A stretch of DNA of 38,090 bases from Candidatus Desulfosporosinus nitrosoreducens. Lineage in GTDB: Bacteria > Bacillota > Desulfitobacteriia > Desulfitobacteriales > Desulfitobacteriaceae. Numbering within the stretch: the stretch's first letter is position 1; each line of letters opens with the position of its first letter. The stretch is taken from assembly GCF_030954495.1 (NCBI RefSeq), contig NZ_JAVHUW010000021.1, positions 1 to 38,090 of the forward strand, written 5' to 3'. The notes beneath the pieces were generated by a model. It saw nothing but the letters and a program-made list of their open reading frames with translations, had not been told where the DNA came from and searched no databases. This document shows positions 1 to 8,240 of this stretch, piece after piece. A program made the position numbers and the translations under genes.

Positions 1-5
1 TACAT
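1..5 (-). CDS. start of a gene truncated by the window edge
   Basis: On the minus strand a GGAGGTT ribosome binding site (about 9-15) is followed four bases later by an ATG (positions 5-3), after which the window ends. This looks like the first codon of a gene running out of the window, downstream of the acyl-CoA dehydrogenase and behind its terminator-like hairpin. Nothing of the product can be seen. Confidence 0.35.
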
Positions 6-137
6 TTTAACCTCCAAGTGCACGGTTTTATTAACCTTAATTCATAGTTCCTTGCACTAAAGATTCGACGAAAATGCCCAGAAAACCTTGCAAAATCAGG
101 CTCTTTCCTGTTTTTTTGCACTCGTTAGCAAGCCCTA

Positions 138-204
138 ATTAAGAAATAAAGCGGATCTCCCGCATCCAGTTAAATGGTGCGGGAGATCCGCTTTATTTCT
201 TAAT
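138..204. terminator. 27-bp perfect hairpin, bidirectional terminator
   Basis: Positions 138-164 and 178-204 are perfect reverse complements around a 13-nt loop. Both arms carry a GC-rich inner part (GCGGATCTCCCGCA) and an A/T-rich outer part ending TTTATTTCTT on either strand. It lies 50 bases beyond the stop of the acyl-CoA dehydrogenase gene, so it most likely ends the CoA-transferase/dehydrogenase transcript. Confidence 0.75.
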
Positions 205-254
205 GCTCAATAACTATGTCTTTAATAATCTCATCATTCAAACGCAACTTAGTA

Positions 255-2090
255 TTAGTATTCGAAAGCTTCAAGCGGAACATCAAGGGCGGAAGTATCA
301 CCGTCGATTACGATCTCCGCGACCCCCCACACGTTGGGGACGACATTGCGCACATAGTACTGAGCGGTGGCTACTTTGCCTGTGTAGAATTTGTAATCAA
401 AGTGATCCGGTCCAAGTTCTCTGGCCTTCTTATCCGCTAATATTGCTTGGTCTAAAATCTGCCTGCCGCAGTAAAGCTGGGCCGTAGCGGTCAAGACGCG
501 GCGCGAATAGAGCGGAACCATACTCGGATTGGTCTGAGAATATCCGGCCAAAGCTTTGCTCATCTCTTTATATGCCTCCAGCGCTTTGCCCAAATAGGCG
601 AATTCTTTATTTAACGGCTCATTGCTTTTATTTGCTTCATAGAAATCTACCATTTCTTGGACCCAAGCGTTAAATACCGAGCCACCCTTCATGTTCATCT
701 TGCGGCCCACTAAATCCATGGATTGAATAAAATTGGTCCCTTCCCAAATAGAGTAGATTTTCATGTCGCGGGCAATTTGGGCTACAGGATACTCTTCGCA
801 GTAGCCATAGCCGCCATAGGTTTGTATAGCCTCACCAATGAGCCACCAACCTTCATCAGAAGGATAGGCCTTACAAAGTGGAGTTGCCACTTCAATAAGA
901 TCATTGGCCGCTTGTCTCACCGCCGGATCGGGGTCGCGATGCCGCTGGTCAAAGGCCAGATAAACTCTGTACATCATAGCCCGCATGGCTTCAATGTGCG
1001 CTTTACCCATCATTAGAGTTCGCTTAATATCTTCATGGTTGATGATGGCTACCCGCTCTCCTTTGGGCTTGGTAAGCAGGCGGCCTTGAACTCTCTGTTT
1101 AGCATTGTCACGAGCATTGGCAAAGGCGTTAATAATGCAGGATAGGGCCATATGGCCTGTTTCCATGCGCGCCATATTCATCATTTGGAACATCTGGGCC
1201 ATTCCTTCACCTTTGCCCTCATTTTCGCGTGGATCTATACCCAACAACCAACCGCGGCAATTTCCATTTTCCCCGGCAGATAAAGCGGCGGTGACCGAAC
1301 CATGCTGACCCAGCTTATGCTCTATACCCGTGTTAACAAAATCGTTGTCTTCCAAGCTGCCGTCTTCGTTGACCCACAGCTTAGGAACTACGAACAGAGA
1401 AATACCGCCGGTTCCGGGTCTGGCACCTTCTATACGTGCTAAATAGAGATGAATGATATTTTCCGTAAAATCATTATTTCCACCCGTTATAAATATCTTA
1501 TTGCCCTTGATTTTAAAAATCCGCGGATTGTCGGTGGGATAAGCTTTCGATAGGATATCCCCTACATCAGATCCGGCACCAGGTTCGGTCAGACACATAG
1601 TGCCTGACCAAGTACCGTTCATCATCTTAGGAAGGAACATAGCTTTCAATTTCTCATCGCCGAAAGTTTGAATCAAATTAGCGGCACCGGAAGTCAGCAG
1701 AATATAAGGCATAAAGGTGGGGTTGGCAGCACAAATCAGCTCCCAAACAGCGGCGTATAACATTTCCGGCATTACCATGGCGTCAGGAGAATTGTCAATA
1801 TTGCTGGTACCCCATCCTTCTTCCTGAAGCTTGTGGAAAAGAGGCCCAAAGCTGGGCGGTGTAGTTACCTTACCATCCGCAAAGCTGGCCGGATGGGTCT
1901 CATTTTCGTCGTTAGTCGCTTCAATAACCCCTTTGCACATTTTTAAAACAGGTTCCAGAACTGATTTAATGTCATCCTTGGAATAGTAGTCGGCAAATTG
2001 AGGATAGTTAAAAACACCCGCGGTAGGAAGCCACTCTTGAATGATAAACTCAAAATCCCGAATATTATTGACGGCAAAATTTGACGCCAT
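255..2090 (-). CDS. acyl-CoA dehydrogenase (long, C-terminally extended type)
   Basis: FAD-dependent acyl-CoA dehydrogenase of 611 residues, a flavoprotein that makes the alpha,beta-double bond of an acyl-CoA. Visible are the FAD-binding stretch LTEPGAGSDVGD (about 167-178), KGNKIFITGGNND (195-207), GTGGISLFVVPK (226-237) and the C-terminal IWEGTNFIQ (448-456). That last Glu is at the place of the catalytic base of this family. The protein is about 200 residues longer than ordinary short-chain dehydrogenases and matches the long branch with an extra C-terminal domain (residues ~470-611), which includes 3-methylmercaptopropionyl-CoA dehydrogenases. The ATG start is preceded by AGAGGAGGAATTG. 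It follows the CoA-transferase gene by 88 bases on the same strand, so the two likely act together on a short- or branched-chain acid. Substrate cannot be read from the sequence. Confidence 0.92.
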   Translation of the reverse strand: MASNFAVNNIRDFEFIIQEWLPTAGVFNYPQFADYYSKDDIKSVLEPVLKMCKGVIEATNDENETHPASFADGKVTTPPSFGPLFHKLQEEGWGTSNIDNSPDAMVMPEMLYAAVWELICAANPTFMPYILLTSGAANLIQTFGDEKLKAMFLPKMMNGTWSGTMCLTEPGAGSDVGDILSKAYPTDNPRIFKIKGNKIFITGGNNDFTENIIHLYLARIEGARPGTGGISLFVVPKLWVNEDGSLEDNDFVNTGIEHKLGQHGSVTAALSAGENGNCRGWLLGIDPRENEGKGEGMAQMFQMMNMARMETGHMALSCIINAFANARDNAKQRVQGRLLTKPKGERVAIINHEDIKRTLMMGKAHIEAMRAMMYRVYLAFDQRHRDPDPAVRQAANDLIEVATPLCKAYPSDEGWWLIGEAIQTYGGYGYCEEYPVAQIARDMKIYSIWEGTNFIQSMDLVGRKMNMKGGSVFNAWVQEMVDFYEANKSNEPLNKEFAYLGKALEAYKEMSKALAGYSQTNPSMVPLYSRRVLTATAQLYCGRQILDQAILADKKARELGPDHFDYKFYTGKVATAQYYVRNVVPNVWGVAEIVIDGDTSALDVPLEAFEY

Positions 2091-2178
2091 TTTTCAATTC
2101 CTCCTCTGTATTTCTTTAATCCTTCCATTGGTATTTCTCTTGTCCATGTTAGACCTTTTTCTCTGGGGGCCTGGTCCC

Positions 2179-3522
2179 TTAGGATATCTTGTTCGACCGT
2201 ACCCAAATTTTTTGAGCATCCGCCTCTTTTATTAATTCCTCACGCAAATCAGGATGCGCAATATTGATTAAAGCTTCCGCCCTTTGCCACGTGCTTTTGC
2301 CTTTAAGCATGGCTATACCATATTCAGTAACCACATAATAATTAATACTTCTGGGAACAGTAACAATCGCTCCGGGAGTTAAAGTAGGCCTGATGCGCGA
2401 TTGTAATTTTCCCTCCTTGTCGGCGAAGGTTGAGGTAAGGCAGATCAGGCCTTTACCTCCTTTAGATTTATAGGACCCATAAATATAGTCTAACTGGCCC
2501 CCAGTTCCGGAAATATGCCTGATGCCGGATGATTCTGAGGCGACCTGGCCGTAGAGGTCAACTTCTATCGCATTGTTAATGCAAATCATGTTGTCGTTCT
2601 GACAAATGATATCCGGATCGTTCGTATAATCGACCGGATAACTTGCACAGATTGGATTGTTATTCAAAAAATCATAGAGCTTATTGGTTCCCATGGCAAA
2701 AGTATAGACCATCTTTCCCTTGTCAATCTGTTTGCGCAAACCAGTTATTCTTCCCGCTTCGTACATATCAACAAAGGAGTCAACCAGCATTTCCGTATGA
2801 ACACCCAGATCTTTTAAATCCGATTGAGCAATCATGGCACCGACTGCATTCGGCATTGCTCCGATTCCTAACTGCAGGCAGGCACCATCGGAAATTTGCC
2901 CTAGGATAATTTGGGCGATCTTTTTATCGATAGCGGAAACAGTGGGATCGGGCAGCTGAAGGAGGGGGCTGTTATCCCCTTGAACAAAATAGTCAATTTC
3001 GGAAACATGTAAGGACTCTCTTGAACCGCCCAGACATCTCGGTACAGAGTTGTTTACTTCGGCAATAACTATTTTGGCGGCGTCACAGAAGGCATGAGTA
3101 ATAGAATTTGCCGTACCCAAATTTACATAGCCATGTTCATCAGGAGGGGTAACCTTGATCAAGGCTACATCGACGGGAACATAACCCCGGTCATAAAAAC
3201 TGGGACCTTCATGATAGGTTAATGAAATGTAATTGCACAAATTTTTATCGTGCAGCTTTCTGCTGGCCCCACTAAAGTGCCAATCATTATAGATAAAATG
3301 TTTTCTTTCAGGGTCGCCGACAACAGTTTGGGGCGGGAATGGGCAGCAAACTGTTCTAATATTAACTCCTTCTAGTTCATCTTTTCTCTTGGCTAAAGCC
3401 GCATCTAAAAATTGAGAAGCCATCACGAATTCACCGTAATGGACAACATCACCGGATTTAACGACCTTGACTGCTTCATCAGCGGAAACAAATTTGCGTT
3501 CGTATTCTCTTTTGTGATCCAA
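2179..3522 (-). CDS. acetyl-CoA hydrolase/transferase family CoA-transferase
   Basis: A 447-residue class I CoA-transferase of the acetyl-CoA hydrolase / 4-hydroxybutyrate and butyryl-CoA:acetate CoA-transferase family. It would swap CoA between acetyl-CoA and another carboxylic acid in the cytoplasm. Family marks are EVNNSVPRCLGG (154-165), the glycine-rich LQLGIGAMPNAVGA (216-229), HTEMLVDSFVDM (242-253) with the conserved Glu 244 expected to carry the CoA-thioester, and GTGGQLDYIYG near residue 340. Translation starts at a TTG seven bases after GGGAGG; no in-frame ATG with a better site is near. A -24/-12 promoter lies about 63-78 bases upstream and the sigma-54 activator gene just beyond, so the gene appears to be the first member of a sigma-54-driven operon with the acyl-CoA dehydrogenase. 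Confidence 0.92.
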   Translation of the reverse strand: MDHKREYERKFVSADEAVKVVKSGDVVHYGEFVMASQFLDAALAKRKDELEGVNIRTVCCPFPPQTVVGDPERKHFIYNDWHFSGASRKLHDKNLCNYISLTYHEGPSFYDRGYVPVDVALIKVTPPDEHGYVNLGTANSITHAFCDAAKIVIAEVNNSVPRCLGGSRESLHVSEIDYFVQGDNSPLLQLPDPTVSAIDKKIAQIILGQISDGACLQLGIGAMPNAVGAMIAQSDLKDLGVHTEMLVDSFVDMYEAGRITGLRKQIDKGKMVYTFAMGTNKLYDFLNNNPICASYPVDYTNDPDIICQNDNMICINNAIEVDLYGQVASESSGIRHISGTGGQLDYIYGSYKSKGGKGLICLTSTFADKEGKLQSRIRPTLTPGAIVTVPRSINYYVVTEYGIAMLKGKSTWQRAEALINIAHPDLREELIKEADAQKIWVRSNKIS

Positions 3523-3584
3523 ACCAATTCCTCCCTGTTAAGATTTCGAAATTTATGCCTCCCTCTTGCCAATAAGCTTGGCTA

Positions 3585-3600
3585 TGCAAGAATAGAACCA
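3585..3600 (-). promoter_or_regulatory. sigma-54 (-24/-12) promoter of the CoA-transferase operon
   Basis: Read on the minus strand the sequence is TGGTTCTATTCTTGCA. The diagnostic GG and GC pairs are exactly ten bases apart and the -12 end (TTGCA) matches consensus. It stands about 63 bases before the TTG start of the CoA-transferase, next to the gene of a GAFTGA-containing activator. Confidence 0.7.
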
Positions 3601-3746
3601 CTCTTTTGACTTTTCGGAATAATAGTTTAAAAAAATAAAGCCTGAATGATTCCCGGCTAATTCAACGTTTTAGATTCTCTACTAATGAAAATGTTTAGCG
3701 ATTTAAGACCTTTAAGATAGTTAATGAGGCCTTATTCTTTGTCTTC

Positions 3747-3768
3747 ATAGTCTCAAATTTGAGACTAT
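3747..3768. promoter_or_regulatory. perfect 22-bp palindrome, candidate upstream activator site
   Basis: ATAGTCTCAAA followed directly by TTTGAGACTAT, a perfect dyad with no loop. Its centre is about 165-185 bases upstream of the -24/-12 promoter, a normal distance for a sigma-54 enhancer site. Another GTCT/AGAC inverted pair lies at 3782-3794. A loopless palindrome with no T-run after it is a poor terminator, so a binding site for the activator encoded next door is preferred. Confidence 0.55.
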
Positions 3769-3816
3769 ACCTTCTGAAAAAAGACACACCGTCTTAATAA
3801 GGAGACACAATTATTT

Positions 3817-5649
3817 TTATAACTCCCGGGACAAAGTCTTACCGTCAAGCCCGAGCTTAGTTAGTTTCTTGTACAACAATGACCTGTGAATCCCCAGCAT
3901 TTTAGCCGCTTGCGCTTTATTGCCTTTGGTCCGCCGCAAAACGTCGAGCAGCAAATCTCTTTCAGCGGAATGCAAAAACACGTCTATTTTCCTCTGCTCA
4001 CCCTCCTGTTTAGCTTGAAAGCTATACTGGAATGCTTCAGACTGTCTTAATTGAACCGGCAGATGTTCAGGGTATATGAACGCTTCCTCAACGACGTTCA
4101 TAGTACGCTCCAATAAGCTCTCCAATTCCCGGACATTGCCCGGCCAGGCATAGTTCTGCAATATTTGCATGGCTTCTCGGGTAATGCCTTCCACACTCGT
4201 CTTTAATTTCTGGTTTAACTTCATCAACAGGAAGTTGGCAAGTAATTCAATGTCTTCCGGTCTTTTCCTTAAAGCCGGTAAATCGACAACCATCACATTT
4301 AAGCGATAGAAAAGATCGTCCCGAAAGGTTCCCTCCTGCACCATGTCGTACAAATTGCGATTGGTCGCAGCAATAATACGCACGTCGATTTGGCAAGGCT
4401 GCGTTCCGCCTACCCTTTCAATTTCCTGCTCCTGTATGACCCGAAGAATCTTAGCTTGCATTGAAAAACTCATATCTCCGATCTCGTCCAAGAAGATAGT
4501 ACCATGGTTGGCCAGTTCAAATTTACCCGGTTTTCCGCCTTTGCGCGCTCCGGTAAAGGCTCCTTCAGCATAACCAAATAACTCTGATTCCAGAAGCTGC
4601 TCCGGGATAGCGGCACAGTTAACCTTAATAAACGGCCCATGACAGCGCATACTCCCATTGTGAATGGCATGGGCAAACAACTCTTTGCCCGTACCGCTTT
4701 CTCCTGTGATGAGGACGTTTGAGGTCGTGCGGGCGGCCCGTTGCGCCAAACGAAGAGTTGCAGTGATTTTAGGCCCTTCACCGATAATATCGTCGAAAGT
4801 ATACGTGGCCCGGTGGATCTTGCGCAATTCTTCTTTATAAAATTTCAAGTCATTTTCTAATTGGGTCAGCTTCTTGGCGAAGACGCGAGCCAGCCCCATA
4901 TCTTTAAAAAGAGTCTTGCCAAGTGCCCCGATTATTTTGCCGTCTTTCTTAATTGGTGCCCGGATAATCATAAATTCCCGGTCTCGTACTTTCCAGTACT
5001 CGCCAAATTGTGTTACTCCCGTACGCACTATTTCAGGAAGCTTGGAATGCGGAGTCAGCTCGTGAATATGTCGTCCCAAAGCTTGCTCTCCGCTAAGCCC
5101 AAGCGCCTCTAAATAGAAATTATTAATCATGACCACTTGACCATGTTCGTCAATGACCACAAGGCCCTCGTAGGGATTATCTACTACTGTCTCCAAAGTA
5201 GCTATAAGTTTTTTTGCTTCGTTGAGCTCTTGATACGATCCCCGGAGCGTACTCGCCAAATGATCGAGCAGCGGCCAGAGCTTTAGTACGCCAGTCATTC
5301 GTCCTTTATCATCTGTGACAGGAATTTCCTCTGCTCTTTGTTGAAGAAAGAAAGAGAGTGCTTGTTCAGTTGAACTATTTACAGCCAGGCATAAAGGCGC
5401 GTTACCTAGTAGTTCTTTGACACATTTTGAGGTATTATGAATATCTGCCTGTGTCAGCGTTGCTTGATCTAAAATGCCTGCCAATAAACCCTCCCTGTTT
5501 ACAACATATACAAAGTTAAAGGATTGACCGAATTCTTCATAAACCTCAAATACTTTCCGATCCTCAGAAACCTTAGAAAAATCAAGTGTGACGAGATTTT
5601 CTACTGAAGCTATTTCCGGTCTGCTGATCATATTGGAGAAAATATCCAT
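3817..5649 (-). CDS. sigma-54-dependent activator with CBS and PAS domains
   Basis: Bacterial enhancer-binding protein of about 610 residues. Order of parts: a CBS-domain pair (1-130), a PAS domain (about 155-250) with a short coiled linker, the AAA+ domain (about 290-520) and a Fis-type helix-turn-helix (about 565-600, NKAQAAKMLGIHRSLLYKKL). The AAA+ core has Walker A GESGTGKE (~316), an intact sigma-54-contacting GAFTGA loop (~363) and Walker B FLDEIGDM (~386). The start was taken at ATG 5649, six bases after GGGGAGGA; a TTG 13 codons upstream has no such site. The CBS pair suggests sensing of an adenosyl or CoA-type ligand and PAS a second signal, but the ligands are unknown. The neighbouring -24/-12 promoter makes the CoA-transferase/acyl-CoA dehydrogenase operon its likely target. 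Confidence 0.92.
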   Translation of the reverse strand: MDIFSNMISRPEIASVENLVTLDFSKVSEDRKVFEVYEEFGQSFNFVYVVNREGLLAGILDQATLTQADIHNTSKCVKELLGNAPLCLAVNSSTEQALSFFLQQRAEEIPVTDDKGRMTGVLKLWPLLDHLASTLRGSYQELNEAKKLIATLETVVDNPYEGLVVIDEHGQVVMINNFYLEALGLSGEQALGRHIHELTPHSKLPEIVRTGVTQFGEYWKVRDREFMIIRAPIKKDGKIIGALGKTLFKDMGLARVFAKKLTQLENDLKFYKEELRKIHRATYTFDDIIGEGPKITATLRLAQRAARTTSNVLITGESGTGKELFAHAIHNGSMRCHGPFIKVNCAAIPEQLLESELFGYAEGAFTGARKGGKPGKFELANHGTIFLDEIGDMSFSMQAKILRVIQEQEIERVGGTQPCQIDVRIIAATNRNLYDMVQEGTFRDDLFYRLNVMVVDLPALRKRPEDIELLANFLLMKLNQKLKTSVEGITREAMQILQNYAWPGNVRELESLLERTMNVVEEAFIYPEHLPVQLRQSEAFQYSFQAKQEGEQRKIDVFLHSAERDLLLDVLRRTKGNKAQAAKMLGIHRSLLYKKLTKLGLDGKTLSREL

Positions 5650-5851
5650 CCCACATCCTCCCCTTACCTTCATAAAGGCATTCCACAAGTTTCCGAAAAT
5701 TCCTGCTTAAACAACAACGCAAAATAACGGTATCAATCCTGCAATAAGCAGAATTACAAAGTAATCTACTAAAATAATGAGTAATAAGTAAATAAATTCA
5801 GACTACCGAGGTTTATCTCTTTAAATACTAATTTCGGGTCTAGTTTAGGAA

Positions 5852-5905
5852 TTGATTTTCAGCCCCAGATGGGTAAAATTTTTATTAAGGTCAAAGTTAG
5901 TCAAG
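5852..5905 (+). promoter_or_regulatory. hsp20 promoter with CtsR-like operator
   Basis: TTGATT (5852-5857) and TAAAAT (5874-5879) are spaced by 16 bases. Directly after the expected start point comes GGTCAAA-GTT-AGTCAAG (5889-5905). It matches the tandem heptad recognised by the class III heat-shock repressor CtsR (A/GGTCAAA-NAN-A/GGTCAAA) except for the last base of the second heptad and the middle base of the spacer. A second GGTCAG overlaps its end. The gene it serves is hsp20. Confidence 0.6.
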
Positions 5906-5997
5906 GTCAGTTACAGGAATCAGGAGGTGTCATTTATGCACTAAATTTTACCCTTTCATTGATCTTTCTACCTAAGTAAAAATTGGAGGTGTTTTTG

Positions 5998-6450
5998 ATG
6001 TTTGATTTAGTTCCCTTTTCCAAAAAGCAATCTAATATCGCCAGAAGTAGTGACTTATTTAACATTGAGGACATTTTCGACAACTTTTTTAATGATAGAT
6101 TTTTTCCTTCCCTGTACAAAAATAGTGCGCAAATGAGAGTAGATATTAGGGAAAATGAAAAGGATTATGTTCTCGAGGCCGAGCTACCCGGCGTAAAAAA
6201 AGATGAAATTAATATTGACCTCAATGAAGACCAACTGACTATTTCTGTCCAAAAAAGCTCGCAGTTAGATGAGGAAAATAACAATTACATCCGGAGAGAA
6301 AGAAACTATAGCACTATAACAAGATCCTTTGCAATCTCAAATATAGACAATGACAAAGTAAGCGCCAAATTCGAGGATGGAATTTTAATATTAACCCTTC
6401 CTAAAAAAGACACCTGGAAAAAGAAAGGCAAACAAATTCGAATCGAATAG
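5998..6450 (+). CDS. Hsp20/alpha-crystallin small heat-shock protein
   Basis: A 150-residue small heat-shock protein, an ATP-independent chaperone that forms oligomers and holds unfolding proteins. The alpha-crystallin domain spans about residues 43-140. It begins MRVDIRENEKDYVLEAELPG and ends with the hallmark GILILTLPKK; a short C-terminal tail ends in KQIRIE, the usual place of the I-x-I anchoring motif. The start was set at ATG 5998, seven bases after GGAGGT; the TTG at 5983 would lie before the ribosome binding site. The gene stands alone, with a CtsR-like operator in front and a hairpin behind. Confidence 0.95.
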   Translation: MFDLVPFSKKQSNIARSSDLFNIEDIFDNFFNDRFFPSLYKNSAQMRVDIRENEKDYVLEAELPGVKKDEINIDLNEDQLTISVQKSSQLDEENNNYIRRERNYSTITRSFAISNIDNDKVSAKFEDGILILTLPKKDTWKKKGKQIRIE

Positions 6451-6455
6451 GGCAC

Positions 6456-6500
6456 TAACTATATGAGAGCATCTCTAAAAAAGATGCTCTCATATAGTTA
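6456..6500. terminator. 19-bp perfect hairpin after hsp20
   Basis: Arms 6456-6474 and 6482-6500 pair perfectly around the loop CTAAAAA. It starts only six bases after the hsp20 stop. There is no T-run after it, so it may stabilise the 3' end or terminate weakly. Confidence 0.65.
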
Positions 6501-6539
6501 CAATGTGAAAAGCTAAAGCTCCCGGATAAGATGAGACTT

Positions 6540-6795
6540 CTAGCTTTTCTTCCTTAAAACTTTTACTTTGCCGGCAATCCAAACTCCTTGGCCGGCCAGT
6601 ATCAAAGACGCCTTATCGCTTCCCTTGCCTCTACCTGGGTTTTCAGATTGAAGTTTTTTTGCAATACTCAATTCCGATAAAAGTTTCGGACCATTGCCAT
6701 GCTTTTACTTTTACAAAACCTGTAGCCAACGCCCAAGCGTCCAACTCCTGGCTCCCGGTGGCAGTTTGCTCGATGGTTTTCAGAGATATCAAATA
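6540..6795 (-). pseudogene. decayed coding fragment, unidentified
   Basis: On the minus strand two protein-like stretches follow each other in different frames. The first reads ...ATGSQELDAWALATGFVKVK... and stops at 6643. The second reads ...ENPGRGKGSDKASLILAGQG... and stops at 6540. They meet at a run of seven A (minus strand, about 6654-6660), a common frameshift site. No start codon with a ribosome binding site is present. I do not recognise the family. It could also be chance open frame; the amino-acid composition looks coding but is the only support. Confidence 0.3.
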
Positions 6796-6831
6796 GACCA
6801 GTATCACAAGCTTAACGAGTGATGCTGGTCT
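6795..6831 (-). terminator. hairpin after the DUF438 gene
   Basis: On the minus strand AGACCAGCATCAC and GTGATACTGGTCT pair over 13 positions (one G-T) around an 11-nt loop, followed by ATTTG. It lies about 80 bases beyond the stop of the DUF438 gene and probably ends its transcript. Confidence 0.45.
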
Positions 6832-6911
6832 AAAACTCCTTATTTAATAAAAACATAGGGAATTAAGCGTCATATTTGTTTACGATATTTCGGCTAGGCA
6901 TTGCCAAAATA

Positions 6912-8141
6912 TTAGGTATCGGAGAGAAGCCTCTTTTCCCCGGCTATTTTTTGTATTGGCGCTATGTCTTGTGTTACCTCCACAATGCCAAGACACTCGC
7001 CTTTTTCATCTTTTACGGCCAAATAGCGAATAAAGGCATATTTTTCCCCCATTTTAAGCCAGAAATCCTCATGGTCCTTTTTCCCGGTTTTCAAATCAGC
7101 TACGATCTTTTCTACAATTTGGATGCTCGCGGGAGGATGACAGTTTTCCACTCTTCTCCCCAGGATGGTTTTAGTCCTGGCAAATATCCTTTCTCTTCCT
7201 TGAGAGAAATATTTGACGGTTCCATTTTTGTCAACAAAGGTTATATCTAGAGGCAGGGTATTCAATATGGCGTTAATTTCTTTAGGGGATAAGCTGCCCG
7301 CGTCAAAAGCAATACTGCCATTGCCGCTAAGCTGTTCCCTTTGCTGCTTGACCTTTTCTTTTGCAGCTTTCGTTATCGGTTGCCATTCTTCCTTAGATTC
7401 TATTAATGTAAACCCAATTTCTTCACTTTCTTCGGCAATATTCAACCATTCATCTTCGGTTAAAGTTTCGAGGGCCATGGGAAAAAGGATGTTCTCCTCT
7501 TTAAAAATCATTTCCTGCACTCTATTGACGAGTTCCTGGGCTTTTCCCATTACTTCATCCTTAATTCCATCACTGGATAATAACGTCTTCAATGCTTTGA
7601 TTGCATCTCTAATTTCGTCATCAACACCCCACATCACTTTGGGAGGGGCAGTTATCCCATACTTCTCCAAATAAGGAAAAAGTAAATTTTCTTTTCTTGA
7701 ATAGTGTTTATCGATCTCGCTTAAACGATTTATATTTTCCAGAAGAATATCTGTATTTTTCATATTGTCAGGATGCTTTAATTTCTCAAGATTGGGCTTT
7801 ACTTTTTCATTCAGCAACTTCTCTATTTCACGATTTTCCTTTTTAAATATGTAAACAGGATGCCCCGGGATTGCTTCGGGTTTTTCCGGTTGATGAATTT
7901 CTGCGATGGACCCTTTAAAAACGGCAGCATGAACATCGCATAGATTTTGAATTTCCTCTACGGGCATTCCGTCCATAATTAGGGCCTGTTCCATTTCCGC
8001 TATTTCTTTGGCTGAAATGCCTTTTATGAGCTCCTCAAACCTCGGCTTAACATCTTCAACGTTCTTTCCGTTGTGAAGTTCGCTTATCAGCTCTTTTAAA
8101 ACTTTTTGCCGGTATTCACGATTGTTGATCATGTCGCTCAT
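6912..8141 (-). CDS. DUF438 / hemerythrin-like / PAS protein
   Basis: About 409 residues in three parts. There is an N-terminal DUF438 region (to about residue 75) and a helical hemerythrin-type cation-binding region, with HPVYIFKKENREI, DKHYSRKENLLFPYLE and KEENILFPMALE supplying His/Glu pairs. A C-terminal PAS domain (about 285-400) contains LDITFVDKNGTVKYFS and the motif GRRVENCHPP typical of DUF438 proteins. The protein should be cytoplasmic; the family is common in anaerobes and is thought to sense redox, oxygen or NO through a bound di-iron or haem group, but no function is proven. ATG 8141 was chosen because AGGAAGTGG precedes it; an ATG 16 codons upstream lacks a clear site. It follows the membrane protein of the octahaem unit by about 100 bases on the same strand. 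Confidence 0.85.
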   Translation of the reverse strand: MSDMINNREYRQKVLKELISELHNGKNVEDVKPRFEELIKGISAKEIAEMEQALIMDGMPVEEIQNLCDVHAAVFKGSIAEIHQPEKPEAIPGHPVYIFKKENREIEKLLNEKVKPNLEKLKHPDNMKNTDILLENINRLSEIDKHYSRKENLLFPYLEKYGITAPPKVMWGVDDEIRDAIKALKTLLSSDGIKDEVMGKAQELVNRVQEMIFKEENILFPMALETLTEDEWLNIAEESEEIGFTLIESKEEWQPITKAAKEKVKQQREQLSGNGSIAFDAGSLSPKEINAILNTLPLDITFVDKNGTVKYFSQGRERIFARTKTILGRRVENCHPPASIQIVEKIVADLKTGKKDHEDFWLKMGEKYAFIRYLAVKDEKGECLGIVEVTQDIAPIQKIAGEKRLLSDT

Positions 8142-8240
8142 TATTCCACTTCCTATTCTTTTAATGCTAAACTTTTTATTAATGATCATTTCTCTATCTT
8201 CTTTATCACTGCGGTTTAAACGATTTATTGGGGATGTTTT

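Noticed and set aside
3747..3768. The palindrome before the CoA-transferase as terminator of the sigma-54 activator gene
   Set aside because: It has no loop and no T-run after it on the minus strand; an enhancer site fits better with the adjacent -24/-12 promoter.
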